This document shows, one piece after another, positions 22,780 to 34,140 of a DNA stretch of 64,000 nt (its first letter is position 1; every line of letters starts with the position of its first letter). The position numbers were made by a program, and so were the translations under genes. The notes beneath the pieces are model-generated. The model was not told the DNA's origin and did no database searches. It saw nothing but the letters and a program-made list of their open reading frames with translations. This stretch comes from Nemertoderma westbladi. Lineage: Eukaryota; Xenacoelomorpha; Nemertodermatida; Nemertodermatidae. Location: contig JAUCBJ010005133.1 of NCBI GenBank assembly GCA_032718475.1, forward strand, positions 1 to 64,000. Direction: 5' to 3'.

Positions 22780-23836
22780 GGAGGCCAGATTGTGAGGGGG
22801 AGAGGGATTCTGGAGTGGAGTTGGAGGCTACTCTCAACTCTCATTTTCCACCCCGACCAACAAAGCCATTGGTGAATCTGAGGCAAGTTATTAGACTAGC
22901 CTCAGTGAACACCCTAACACTCGGGTCCCCAATGCGACAAGGTGAGCTGACTGCCTTGGCAGATAAGCTTTCTCTTAGCGCAGTGGGTGTTCAAGAGCAC
23001 CGAATGCAGACTGGACAGACTGATGAGGTTCTGATTAAAGACATGGGGGGCGGTTGGAGATGATCGATCAGCAGATGATAGTGGCAATGGTGGAATTGGT
23101 CTATTGATGAATCCAACTGCACATGCAGCATTGCACAAAATAGACCAAATCTCTAACCGCATCATCCGTTGCCACTTCTCATGTTCTGGAAGACTGGCTA
23201 AGAAGTTTCCTAAGGTGGTTCTGATTGTGTGCTACTCTCCAACTAGTGTCGCCCCTGTAGAGGAGGTGGAAAATTTATACCACAATCTACAAGCAGCTAC
23301 TGATGGAGTGGATCAGCATGCATTCTTAATATTCCTGGGAGACTTTAATGCAAGTCTGCATCAATCACCTACATCGCCCTGGGTGTATAGCAATAGTGTT
23401 AACCGAAATTCCGCCCATCTTCAGGATTTTATCTCTGGAAATGGATTGTTTTCGGCTGGAACCCAGTTCAAGAAGCGAACTGGAAAGCTATGGACTCATA
23501 GTGGACCCAGTGGTCACAAGTCCCAGATAGACCATATCCTGTTTCGTAGGAAATACAGGAGCTCTATACAAGACTGTAATGCATTTACACTTCGACCCTT
23601 CTCCAGTGATCACCGCCTTATTGTGGCCAAGGTACTGTAAGACTTATGGAGTGAATAAGCATGGTGGACAGCCCATGACTTTCTTGAGACGCATCTTAAA
23701 GGACACTGGCCTTGAAGATGCGGATGATCTAGCAAATGTCATGGGTGATAGGGAGTTGTGGCGGCGCAATTTTGTCGAAAAGCCGGCGCAGCATTGTTAA
23801 TAATGCAGCTGCAATGCAGCATGCCGATCCTAGTAG
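22780..23836 (+). mobile_element. Internally deleted LINE A (endonuclease only), copy 2
   Basis: Duplicate of the insertion at 11974, with the same TAGATAATAAT target duplication (22769-22779, 23837-23847) and the same internal deletion, here at about 23633. The endonuclease motifs LGDFNA and SDHR are intact and the RSSIQDCNAF segment matches full LINEs. The terminal block ends RNFVEKPAQHC. Confidence 0.9.
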
Positions 23837-24020
23837 TAGATAATAATAGGTTTTATTAAATATTTTATTCCATAAAATTGAATTTTTTAAAAATTTTACA
23901 TAATATTTGTCATTCTTGAATACATTTGTAACGAAGTATAAATTAGGCCTACCTACCCCCTTGGAAATAAGCTTTAGGTGTATATGGATGGAAGTGAAAC
24001 AAGCCCATTTATAATTTCGT

Positions 24021-24245
24021 AAAAAAGTAAAGTAAAAAAGAAAATTTTCTTCGGCCGTTAGGCCAGGGATTACGCACCAAGTCTGACGACTTATTTCCAG
24101 TGCGGTCCCCCCAGAACTTTACTCCCCAGCTGGTCGCTTTAAAGCATTCGTGCCGAAACGAAAACTGCCCTGGCCCATGTGAGGATCGAACCCACGACCT
24201 ACGGGATATGTGAATTCAATGCAACCACTACACCATGGTGGAACC
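24021..24245 (-). mobile_element. tRNA-derived SINE, copy 4
   Basis: Partner of the SINE at 13198 in the other duplication copy. It keeps the CATTCGTGCCGAAACG segment that copy 3 has lost. Confidence 0.9.
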
Positions 24246-25189
24246 ACCGCATTTTCCCATTTCCTTATTACATATACGAAAACTGAAATTCGTTGCTTTA
24301 CTGGGATTTAGTTAGACCTACTGAGACACTCCGTCCAACACTAACTGTACTGGTACCGGTACTACAGTACCTGGACGCGAAGTTTCAATGAATCCGAGGA
24401 CGAGGTTGTGAAATAGCAATTTTGTGGAATAAAATATAATTATTATGTTTACAATCCCTTGATGTAGAATTCGGAAAAAATTCCTATTTATTTCCCATGG
24501 TTATAGGCCTACTATACAGTAAATTAAGTTGTAAATGTAATTAACACTCACTGATTGTTATTAATTCAGCATTAAACAGTCAATAAACTGACCTATTCAA
24601 CTTACGTCAAGTTACATACTTCTACAAAATTATTACGATGGGGTTATCAACCTTACTCAGTAAGTCCGATTTACTTAGTAAAACTATTATTGGTATTGGT
24701 ACTGTATATTCAATATTCATATGAGCTTTAGCGTTTTTTAAGAACTATACTATACAGTAAAGAATTCTGTAGAGTTTACGCGAAATTACTGAGCTGTGAA
24801 TTTGTTCAAAAGATCAGATCATTGAGATAAGTGAGGAGAATTCAGATGAAATTCAGCTTCTGTAGCTTATCCAATGTTGTATTTTATCTGGTAATAAAGT
24901 TTTGGACAACAATTCAAACTTACTTTCAAAATGCATTTTTAAACTACAGTATGCCCGATTCTCATAAAATAGGAAGGCCTACACTCACCCCCTAATTTTT
25001 CTACAAATCTTAATAATGAGATGCATGCAATTTGAATAAGTCCCACAGAAAGTGTGATTCCTGTCTGGCTATACTGGGTGGGTCAGAATTTTTATTTTAA
25101 TTTTGAGATTTGTGCAATGATTAGATGGTTGAAAAGATTGCATTTGATAAATGACGAAATGACCCCCATTTACACCATTTGTACCGGAG

Positions 25190-25250
25190 GTTTATCTAAC
25201 ACAGATCTCATTTCCACTGTCCGAGTTTCCTCGACCTAGTAGTAGTAGTA
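25190..25250 (+). mobile_element. 61-bp 5'-truncated retro-insertion
   Basis: Flanked by the exact 9-bp duplication GTACCGGAG (25181-25189, 25251-25259). Duplication copy 1 has a single GTACCGGAG at 14391. The insert ends TCCGAGTTTCCTCGACC plus TAG repeats, like the 537-bp insertion at 8497. It was therefore added after the segmental duplication. Confidence 0.9.
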
Positions 25251-25726
25251 GTACCGGAGCTACAGGCCCTGTATTCTTCATATTTTGGTTGATTTATTGA
25301 CGGAACGACGGAAAGAAAGGTGTTAATTGAATAATTAATAATAAAAATTCTGACATGAAACTGTAAAATAAACCAATAATTTTATGTCATTTGTAATTTT
25401 GAAAGATGCAAAAGTAAAATGACAACATATAAAATACAAATAAGTGGCTGTTGTGGGATGCCGTAAGTAAAAAGTCGCAAGTCAAAATGTACAGTATCTA
25501 ATTAATATTTCATTTTTAATTAATTAACATCATGAAATCTTAGAGATTTGTTCAGTAGAAACAAACTAAAATTAAAAATGTTTTTAATAGTTATACTGTT
25601 TATTATTTAGTATAATATGTGCCATAAAATGTGAAAATGAATTTATAAAAATCAATTTACTTCCAATTTTCTTTATTTCTCTACGCAGTTGATGCAGTAC
25701 TTGATTGTCCATAAATTTATTTGCAG

Positions 25727-25977
25727 TTGGTGCGGCAGTCGGTGCCACTGGGGTGGCAGCAACTCCTTTGATTGTAACAGCATTAGGATTCACTGCTGGT
25801 GGCGTTTTGGCTGGGAGTACGGCTGCGATGATTCAATCAGCCGTCTACGGTGGCGCAACCACCGGGGTGTTTTCAGTGGTGCAGAGTATTGCTGTAGTTG
25901 GCGTAGGGAGTTCTGCTACTGCAGCTGGAGCTGGTGTTGGTGCAGCTGTAGCAGCTGTAGCAGCTGTATTAGTATAA
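25727..25977 (+). CDS. ISG12/IFI6-IFI27-family exon, copy 2
   Basis: Duplicate of the exon at 14856-15106, with the same TTTATTTGCAG acceptor, the same length and the same stop. I see one amino acid change (Ile to Val near the start, GAAIGA to GAAVGA). The reading frame is intact in both copies while surrounding sequence carries indels. As in copy 1 there is no usable ATG in frame, so an unseen upstream exon is needed. In this copy a 61-bp retro-insertion lies about 480 bases upstream, in what would be intron or promoter. Family placement rests on composition and motif order, not on a database match. Confidence 0.7.
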
Positions 25978-26249
25978 ACTTTGTGAAGATGGAATAATTT
26001 ATGTATAGACTGTAATACACTTTGATGTACTTAGGCTAGTTTAGGCCTACTGTAGTTCGGTTCCTAGGTACTGTAGGTGCGGTGGCGATGTACAGCGAGT
26101 GTATAAAACGCATTAATACCGGATGGAATATTATAATGAGAACTCAAATTATGTATTTTTTTATAAATATAAAATCTAGCACTTGGTACTGTACGTTATT
26201 AAATGATTTGTTGTATATTATTAAATGATTTGTGGTATAATATATGAAG

Positions 26250-26490
26250 ACATTTTATTTCTTTTAATTTATCTTTATTAAGTGTTTTATAGAGCTTATT
26301 TCTGTCTTATAACCTGCTGTACATATACTATTTCGTTCATTGTTTTGGTTAGATTCAGCCCTTCTGTAACCTATGTTTTTGGTGAAAACCTGGTATTCTT
26401 CACATGGGGGTAACTGCAAAGTGAAATATAACGGCAGAAAGTCTGGTATTCTTCACATTGGGGTAACTGCAAAGTGAAATATAACGGCAG
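26250..26490 (+). mobile_element. MITE-like repeat, duplication copy 2
   Basis: Partner of 15365-15625, including the same tandemly duplicated 64-bp end. Confidence 0.6.
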
Positions 26491-26509
26491 GGCCCATTAT
26501 TTAATGTTT

Positions 26510-26612
26510 TGTGGTATATTCTTAAATGATTTGTTGTATATTAAATGATTTGTGGTAAATTATTAAATGATTTGTGGTATATTATTAAATAATTTGTGGT
26601 ATATTATTAAAT
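26510..26612 (+). repeat. 22-bp VNTR, short allele
   Basis: Same unit as at 15640 but about three units shorter. Confidence 0.9.
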
Positions 26613-26662
26613 GAGATACAGTGTATTTTATTTAACCCAGCACTTACTGTGTAGTATGAAAT

Positions 26663-28944
26663 TGTAAAAGCTTTTGCGGACAAAATAAGTCATTTTTGCG
26701 CAATGCGCTAAATAATCTAAAAGGCTTATAATTGTACAACTACGTGTCTGTCAAAAAACCCAGAGTTGGAATGACGAAATCTACCAGCTGTTCCTTTGTG
26801 TGAGGAATGTGCTTTTGTTGACATAGATTTAGCCAATCAGAGTGATCTCCCTTCCTCTGTTTACATGGCCTACAAGAGATGACGCAATGCGGCAGTTTCC
26901 GAAAATTCATTTTCACTCAGAATTCATTCGGACATTCTGACTTTCAGACTTTGCCCTAACATCAGTGGCTTAGAGTCATAAGAACGCAAATCTATTGACG
27001 TATTTCACGACATATCATACGAAACACATCGAGACACTGCAATTCATACATATCAAACTATTCATACTCATTTCACCGCACTGCTTTCTAATATGCTGTT
27101 TTATACTATTGTTAATCGTTGTTTATATTAATGGATGTTATATTTTGAGAATACTGATCAAAAATCGTAAAACCCCCCTTGACTTTCTTAATTACTGAGG
27201 TAATCAGAAGGGTGTATCAGTAGCAATTGTGGCTCAATTTATAAGTGGTTTGTGTGAATTAAATGTTATTTCATAATCCCAACGTATGTGAGTTGCAATC
27301 TTCCTTATATATGATCAAAATCAGTGACAGTCGGCAAATCAGTGTGCATTAGTGTGAATATTAGTGTGAAGTTAGTGTGAAGGTTAATAAAGCATTCCTA
27401 AAGAATGCGCCATTTGCGTTATCTTATTGCCACTAGTTGTAATTAGTATCAGTCATAACTCTGTTTGATACTTAGAGCGCCACGTCCCAAAGGAACTCTT
27501 AATATTTCCCCGAAAGTAAATATAGTTGTCGGAGATTATATAGTAGTGATCAATCGAATAATACGAAGTAGCCTACTGCAATAACTTCTCTAGAACCGAA
27601 TCCAGTCTCCCACACCCTTTGAAAAAGCTTTTGCGGATATAACAAGTCATTTTTCTCCGCAATGAACTGTGTAGTTGTTTTAGCGGACATAACAAGCCAT
27701 TTTCTCCGCAATGTACCCTGTAGGTGCTTTAGCGGACATAACAAGCCATTTTCTGCCGCAATACGCCTAATACTCTAAAAGACTGGAACTCCGATGACGA
27801 AATCTGTCAGCTGATTTACTGTACACGTGGAGCCTCTCTTTGTTCAGGCTCGGCCAATCAGAGCGATTTTCATTTTATCTTGTACAGAGGCCTACGGAAA
27901 ACCGCGCAATGCATTACTGTCTTTGTTTACCTTTCTGAGCGAGAACAACTGCTTGGAAATTCTTCTGTACTTCTGTGTTAGAAGTTTCAGACTTTGGCCA
28001 ACATTAGACGGCTTTGATTATAAGAACGTAAATCTATTATCTTGTCAACTGCCTGGTCACCATCTGACTGGCAAATCAAACAATCCATACTGCGGTACCG
28101 GTACTACCGATACTGGCTGACTATCACCGCATTATTTTACTTCTGTTTACTGTCTGTTATTAATTGTTATATGTTGATGGATATGTTGTTATATTTGGAG
28201 AATACCGATAAATAATCATAAAACCCCCAATCTTCTTGATTACTGAAGGTAAGAGGGACCGGTTACCGGTAGCAATTGCGACTTACATTATAGTGGTTTT
28301 AGTGTGAATTAAATGCTATTTCATAATCCCTACATGTGTCAGTTGCTATCCTCCTTATATATGGTCAAATTCAGTGACGGTCGGCAGATCAGTGTGCAGC
28401 AGTGTGAAGTCGTATGCAGCAGTGTGACAGATAATAAAGTATCTCCTAAAGAATGCGCTATTTACGAAAATCAGTAGCCATCTCGTTGTGTTTAGTATAA
28501 GTCATAACTCTGTTTTATACTTAAAGCGCCACGTCCTAAAGGAACTGTTAATATTTCCCCGAAAGTGAATAATATTGTCAGAGATTATATAGTAACGATC
28601 AATCGAATAATACAGTAGGTCTGCAACGCAATAACTTCAAAGCACCCGAATCCAGTCTCCCTTAACTGTGGGTGAATGATCGCGCATATACTGGCTTCGG
28701 CTAATGTTACTTCATGTGCATTAAATAATTGTTATAGGCTAAAGTCGATTTATAAACAAGAGGACACCTAAAATTGGCAGGTTAAACTGCTAAAGGTCTG
28801 AAAGCGCGAACACCCGTGGGTCATATGCCGCGCTACTGTAGACTGGTTTCAGCTGGTAGACAGGTCAATTAGTACGGGCAATAGTCGATTCAGGAGACAC
28901 TTAAATTAGCAGGTTAAACTGTTAAAGGTCTAAAAGCGCAAACA
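26663..28944 (+). mobile_element. Outer solo LTR, duplication copy 2
   Basis: Partner of 15859-18110, interrupted by the inner LTR at 27620-28812. Flanks GAAAT and TAAAT are the same. Confidence 0.75.
27620..28812 (+). mobile_element. Inner solo LTR, duplication copy 2
   Basis: Partner of 16784-17978 with the same CCCTT/CCCGT flanks and the same three 55-bp direct repeats near its start. Confidence 0.75.
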
Positions 28945-29633
28945 TAAATTATATATATTGTAGGCCTATCCTTCAGCAAATAAACTTTGTATAACATCCT
29001 CGGCCTTGGGCCTCGGTATGTATACATACAAGTTTAATTGCTTGAGGTTGAGATATCGTATATAACTTCCAGAACAGGTGATATTCTGCGCATTTCCATT
29101 CTTGAGCAGACAATAATTAGTTGATCATTTATTTTCGAGCTTTATGCGGAGAGTTTTGCTAAACTTTAGTTCTTATTAACATGTATTTGATAAATCAATT
29201 TAGTTCGTAATTATGATCGTTGCTCAACCACTCCCTCTGTCGTTTTGTTTCTACATCCATGCGTAGAACAAATAATTTCAGACTTTCTTTCATTCTTTAT
29301 TAAAATTTCGAATCAATGAGCTTCTTACAGACAAATCGAGAGTTTAATTTCTGATCATTTTGTTGTCCGTCTCCTTCTAAGGCTAATGTTCGCTTCGCTC
29401 AGACTACAGTAAAAACCAGTAATAGTTTGTGAAGATTCTTACTTTTGGCACCCCAATTTATTTTCCTTAACGATTTTTCTCTTTTTTTATTATGAACAAC
29501 AGCTAAGATCCAAAGGTTCATTGACTACCTGAGGATAATCAATGAAAATGTTTTCAAAGAAAATAAGAAAATAATAACTACTGGAAAACGAAGTCATTCG
29601 TCTTGCTTCCCAAATTGGCCTCAGATGGATTTG

Positions 29634-29890
29634 GTCCAGCATTTGGAAGTCCCATAGAATAATACGAAACTCAACTTTCGATTATTAAGGGCAACGCAGA
29701 AGTACCAGTACTCTTATATGGGAGTCCATGCTCGGCTCTAACTGCAGAGGATACCAAATCTCCGGTTGGCAATTTTACAAGAATGCTGTGCCGGGTTCAT
29801 TGTGTCAAGTACAATGAACACATCTCCAGTCAGACTATATACAACATTGGAGGTGTTCCAATAGGTTCCCCAAGCTAGCTTGACACTTGA
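29634..29890 (+). mobile_element. LINE family A, C-terminal fragment
   Basis: Reads TTTGGAAGTCCCATAGAATA, then a region like VPVLLYGSPCSALTAEDTKS, then TRMLCRVHCVKYNEHISSQT and GGVPIGSPS. Frames are interrupted. The left part is shared with 18802-18870; the right part is present only here because the duplication ended within it. Confidence 0.8.
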
Positions 29891-30549
29891 ACAGTTGTCA
29901 TTGAACTTGGACTTGAACATTGTGTCTGTTCAGTTTTATTGAACAATGTCGCCACTCTTTGCTCCCGCAGAACTATGTTCCTTGTAGCGCAGAGATGTAG
30001 ATTCCAATTGCCAATTGAAGTGGCGCATGAGTTTCTTTGACCAAGCTCCCTTATCTACAACTTTGACCTAGCTCCATTATCTACAGCTAGAGTGCCACTG
30101 TGATAGACCAATATAATTATTAAAACGATTCTCTTCTTTTCACATAGTACAGCCTGTGGTGGTGTGGGTTACTGTTGTGGTGACTATATAATGTTTTAGT
30201 TGGACTACTGTGCTTCCATATACTGTTTACAGGTTGATGAGTATCAGTGATTACCGATTTCTAGCCGTATATAGAACTCTATAATCATTCATTCAACAGA
30301 ACGCCCGGGCGAACCGGTATTATATTAGTTAAAATTAAGTAAAATAGCACCATGGCTAGAATCAAATGCATATATATATATATAGTAAAAGCACCAGACA
30401 AAGAGAGAGGGGGATAGGCTCTGGTTCGAGCAACTGCGAATGGGTAATGGGAGGGAACATACTTATGAACAGTGCGTGCCCATCAGCCGACCGCAACAGT
30501 AGAGGTGAGCTAACTCATAGAGTACGTATATGAGCAGAGCTCATACTCG
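29891..30549. other. No gene recognised
   Basis: Contains an (AT) run at about 30369-30384. No recognisable domain. Confidence 0.45.
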
Positions 30550-32163
30550 TTAAATTACGTTGAAGTATTCTACTATGAGAGAGCGTTTCTGCTCAAGACT
30601 CAAAGCACTTGTGTTGAAGACAGTGCTTATAAAGTTAGCGGAAATTCTATCCCGCGCTGTCGGATTACTCATGCTAATCCGTGACACAACAGATGAAGTT
30701 GAGTAATAATATGTTGTAATAGAAAAGGGGCGTGGTAGGGCATACAAGGAAACTGCAGTTCGGTAGCCAGAGGAAATGCCCTTATAATGAGTATAACGAT
30801 GTAGATTACTACACAGTGCCAACCTGAACCCCAGCTGGAGAGACTGACTGGGGCAATTTAGGGTACGTAGCAGAGTTCCAACACAGAAACGCAGTGCCAC
30901 CATGGATAATGGGCTGCATCCGGATAATTTGTGCAAAGTGGAGTTATTCACATATGGTCCGAGATGAATTAGGCCACACAGAGTTTTGCGGTAGAAGATG
31001 TCCATGTTGTCCATGTCAGTAAGATTCATGGCACCGATATTTAACTTCAGCTGGTACATGAACAATGGCACAGCAATGGACTCCCAAAGGTGGAAGACCA
31101 CGTTTATGGGCAACCGTCGTGTTGTCCAACCCTTCGAGTGGAACGTGTGGGACATGTGGGCTATAGACTGAATGGTTTCATTAAGTACATCACTGGACTT
31201 CACGTGACTGGTGATACGAACACCCAAGAATGTTAGGGAGTTGCTCCGTTTGACCAATTCACCATTGATCTTGATGAAGCAGGGAGAGTGGTCAACTTCC
31301 TTACCGCCCAAATCTGAAATCATCCACGAAGTTTTTGATGAAGCGAAATCCAGACCAACCTTGCCAGCTTCTTGTGACAGTACATTGATCATGTCTTCTA
31401 ATTCTGTGGCAAAAGTTCCTGATATAAGAAAATCGTCGGCATAGGAAATAACTCCTAACCAGGCATCACCAATGCGACAGCCCTTACCAGTTTCCTGCAT
31501 GGTTCGTACAGCATCAGCTGTATAAAAGTTAAAGAGCACTGGGGACAGCAGTGACCCTTGTTTCAGTCCTCTTGTGGGAGAAATTCCGAGCATGTCAATC
31601 CCTTCATTGAATTTAAGAAATGTTTGACCGCACTGGTAGTAAGCAAGTAAAGTGGAAGCAATATGGGGGTTAACTCCAGATGATAGCAGCTTTCTAATTA
31701 AAGTAGCGTATTCAACGCTATCGAAGGCAGAATCTATGTCCAGTTGGCATACAAAGACACGAGATCCTCTCGATGTGTAATGTTCTAGACATTCTAATAG
31801 CGTTGCGATAACCGCATCAGTTCCGAACTTCTTCTTATAGGCTGTTTGGTTTGTGTGTGAATAGAGCCCATTTAGGTAACATGTCAGAAGGACGTGTTCC
31901 AGAACTTTAGCGAAAATGCTAATGGAGGGTATAGGCCTAAATGATGATGGTTTGCGTGGATCACGTCCCTTGCCTTTATATAGGCTACTCAGAACGGATT
32001 CACCAAATAAATTTGGGACTGTTTTGAGTTGAAAGCAGAGGTTGAACATGTCAGCAAGGAGGTCACAAACAGGGTCTGGATTGAGATACAGGAAGTTTTC
32101 AACTACAAGTGACGAAATGTCACCTGCTTTACCCGTGGCTAACAACAGAATGGACCGTTTGAC
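30550..32163 (-). CDS. LINE family B reverse transcriptase, 5'-truncated ORF
   Basis: About 537 codons without a stop. The order is that of a non-LTR reverse transcriptase: SLYKGKGRDPRKPSSFRPI (fingers), QLDIDSAFDSVEYATL (motif A aspartate), GLKQGSLLSPVLFN (motif B), ISYADDFLISG (catalytic YADD, motif C), FASSKTSWM and SLTFLGVRIT (motifs D and E), then a 250-residue C-terminal part. A TAG at 32164-32166 closes the frame upstream and there is no ATG before residue 30 of the visible frame, so the endonuclease and N-terminus are gone. It is unlike family A in sequence (YADD versus FADD). Likely a recently truncated copy; an exon of a larger gene cannot be excluded. Confidence 0.85.
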   Translation of the reverse strand, partial: VKRSILLLATGKAGDISSLVVENFLYLNPDPVCDLLADMFNLCFQLKTVPNLFGESVLSSLYKGKGRDPRKPSSFRPIPSISIFAKVLEHVLLTCYLNGLYSHTNQTAYKKKFGTDAVIATLLECLEHYTSRGSRVFVCQLDIDSAFDSVEYATLIRKLLSSGVNPHIASTLLAYYQCGQTFLKFNEGIDMLGISPTRGLKQGSLLSPVLFNFYTADAVRTMQETGKGCRIGDAWLGVISYADDFLISGTFATELEDMINVLSQEAGKVGLDFASSKTSWMISDLGGKEVDHSPCFIKINGELVKRSNSLTFLGVRITSHVKSSDVLNETIQSIAHMSHTFHSKGWTTRRLPINVVFHLWESIAVPLFMYQLKLNIGAMNLTDMDNMDIFYRKTLCGLIHLGPYVNNSTLHKLSGCSPLSMVALRFCVGTLLRTLNCPSQSLQLGFRLALCSNLHRYTHYKGISSGYRTAVSLYALPRPFSITTYYYSTSSVVSRISMSNPTARDRISANFISTVFNTSALSLEQKRSLIVEYFNVI

Positions 32164-33158
32164 CTACTATAATAATGGAGTTTTGAATTATTCCGCTCTC
32201 TGAGTAGCCACATAAAAACGGAGACACAATAGGAGGCACTAGTGCTGGGGCCAAAGCAATGACCAGTAATACTGGTAATTGATGGCCCTCTAATACTGGC
32301 CAGTATAGGTTATTGGTTGATTTGGTTCTTTCAGATCAAGAAAAAATAAAACATCGACACTAATTTTGTAAAGGTAGTTCTTGCCCATTGATAGATTGAC
32401 GAAGCGAGTGCGGCCAATATCCTCGTTAATTGGCGGGCACGCTCTTAAAAAGTGGATCTCTAGTAGTTTTTCTCCGATTTTTTTGCTGACAAACATTAAC
32501 AGTGCTATACGTGGTCCATGCATTCTAAGATTTAAACCCTATTTACAGGTGCAAATGATCAAAATACTGCAAGTAATTACTTTCATCTGGTGTTTCAGTA
32601 TTTTCAAATATAACTTCCAAAAAGTTCTTCTTATATCACCTGATTAAGGTATTCTAGAATGTAGTGAGCAGGTCTTATATTAGGATGGCCTTGGTTTGGA
32701 GTATATTTCCTCGATATTACATCGATACCTTGAAAACCCAAGATTATACAGATATAATACTGGTTTGATGCCAAAGCAATATGTAGACAAAAGCGATAAT
32801 TAATGATAAAAAATACCATTTATTGAACAATTATTTTTTAAAATTATACAAAATTAATTTTAGCGAGTTTCCATAGCAATATGCTAAAATTAACAATAAA
32901 TTTTACATGTTTGAGAAATTGAAGTGCAAACTGTGGAGTACTTTAAAGTCTAGCCCGCTTCGTCTTGGCACGGTGTCTCAATACCAATTCGTCCATCCAT
33001 CATAGAAAACAACTGTTTTACACTTTAACATTTAGTTGCATTTCAATTGAAAATTATCCTTAAAAAGCAGCACCAACAAGTAATATTTAACACATTTTTG
33101 GAAACTACAGACCCACAAACTACAAACTACAAAGAACCCCAAACATAAATAATATTTA
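32164..33158. other. Mostly non-coding; small unclassified minus-strand ORF
   Basis: A 77-codon minus-strand frame at 32290-32523 (ending near KEPNQPITYTGQY, with ACPPINEDIGR in the middle) looks protein-like in composition, but I do not recognise it and it has no neighbours in frame. The rest is AT-rich. Confidence 0.35.
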
Positions 33159-34052
33159 TTATACGTCGCAAGAACTCTTTAGAATTCCCTCATCGCATTG
33201 GTTGTCATAGATACCCTCAGGACATATGTTCGCATCGCTGATATCGCTTCCCGGAACCTCACAGGCTGGCTGCAGTAAACCCAAACTATACTGACCATCT
33301 TTTGGAGTAGCTTCCGGGGCCTGGAAACAAAACGACGGTTTTCCGGTCTCTTCCAATACGTTAGTCGGGCCACGAACAGCGCAACTACGCAGATAATCAC
33401 GAGCTAGCCCTGACTCGACCTCCCTCATCTCCAATCTACAACCGAAAGTCACTATGACATAGGGTCGTCGCCGAGAAACCAATTTCGATGGCGTAATGAT
33501 GTGTTTCCTAAGACAAGAACGAGCTACTGCCTTCAATTCATCAACCTGTTGTTTTGGAGCGCATGGATGGTATAGAAACACAGCAGCCCCATGTTCTAAT
33601 GTGTGAACCCATCTTTGTGGTGGGATGAATTCATATTCCCCATAGCGTGGCCACAGTGGTCGATGGGGACCACTCATCGGTAACCCATGGTAACAAATTT
33701 CCTCCGATAGACATTTATGAAGTGAGTCTTTTGTTTCATTTTCGCAAATTATTTGAGAGACGATTTCCTCATCACTTGACTCCTCGGAACTTTCTCCGCT
33801 CGAGTCGGAGGTTTTGCCGCAACTGTAGGCCTCCTTGTCGCAGTACCAGTCAACCGCGATCCCATGATTCCCGTCGTCGCAGTTGATGTCCGGTATTCCC
33901 ATAGCAACGCCGCCGTGAGCCGTGTCCGCCGGGTTAATCGCGCCATCAGGATTGTGTGATTCAACAATGGCGACCAATGCATTGCTCATAAAGAGCGCGA
34001 ATATAGAAGTCAAATAAAGTCTAATTGGAGAACTCATTACCATCTTTGACAT
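33159..34052 (-). CDS. Secreted TP53I13-like (DUF3105) protein, gene 1
   Basis: A single-exon ORF of 297 codons. Residues 4-30 (PIRLYLTSIFALFMSNALVA) form a signal peptide. The middle holds an acidic Ser/Glu run (SSGESSEESSDEE). The second half carries GPHRPLWPRYGEYEF, then PPQRWVHTLEHGAAVFLYHP, then an Arg-rich RRRPYVIVTFGCRLEM and the DYLRSC segment. The HTLEHG-AV-LYHPC core is what I associate with TP53I13/DUF3105 proteins, whose biochemical function is poorly known. Cysteines at regular spacing suggest an extracellular fold with disulfides. A TATA-like box lies about 90 bases upstream. A paralogue is at 46693. The lack of introns may mean an ancestral retrocopy or a naturally intronless family. 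Confidence 0.7.
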   Translation of the reverse strand: MSKMVMSSPIRLYLTSIFALFMSNALVAIVESHNPDGAINPADTAHGGVAMGIPDINCDDGNHGIAVDWYCDKEAYSCGKTSDSSGESSEESSDEEIVSQIICENETKDSLHKCLSEEICYHGLPMSGPHRPLWPRYGEYEFIPPQRWVHTLEHGAAVFLYHPCAPKQQVDELKAVARSCLRKHIITPSKLVSRRRPYVIVTFGCRLEMREVESGLARDYLRSCAVRGPTNVLEETGKPSFCFQAPEATPKDGQYSLGLLQPACEVPGSDISDANICPEGIYDNQCDEGILKSSCDV

Positions 34053-34140
34053 ATCTTATTGTATTAAATGTATTTAACATCAATTTTAACTACTAATAAT
34101 TAAACTATTAACTTTCGGTTTCCCTTGCTTATTAGTACTC

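Larger units (their letters stand above)
18871..29706 (+). repeat. Tandem segmental duplication, copy 2 (10.8 kb with insertions)
   Basis: Repeats the unit 11755-18870 in direct orientation. It is longer mainly because of a LINE at 18993-22668 and a 61-bp retro-insertion at 25190. A 33-bp segment near 26816 is present only here. About 46 bp near 24280 and three VNTR units are missing relative to copy 1. Confidence 0.9.
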
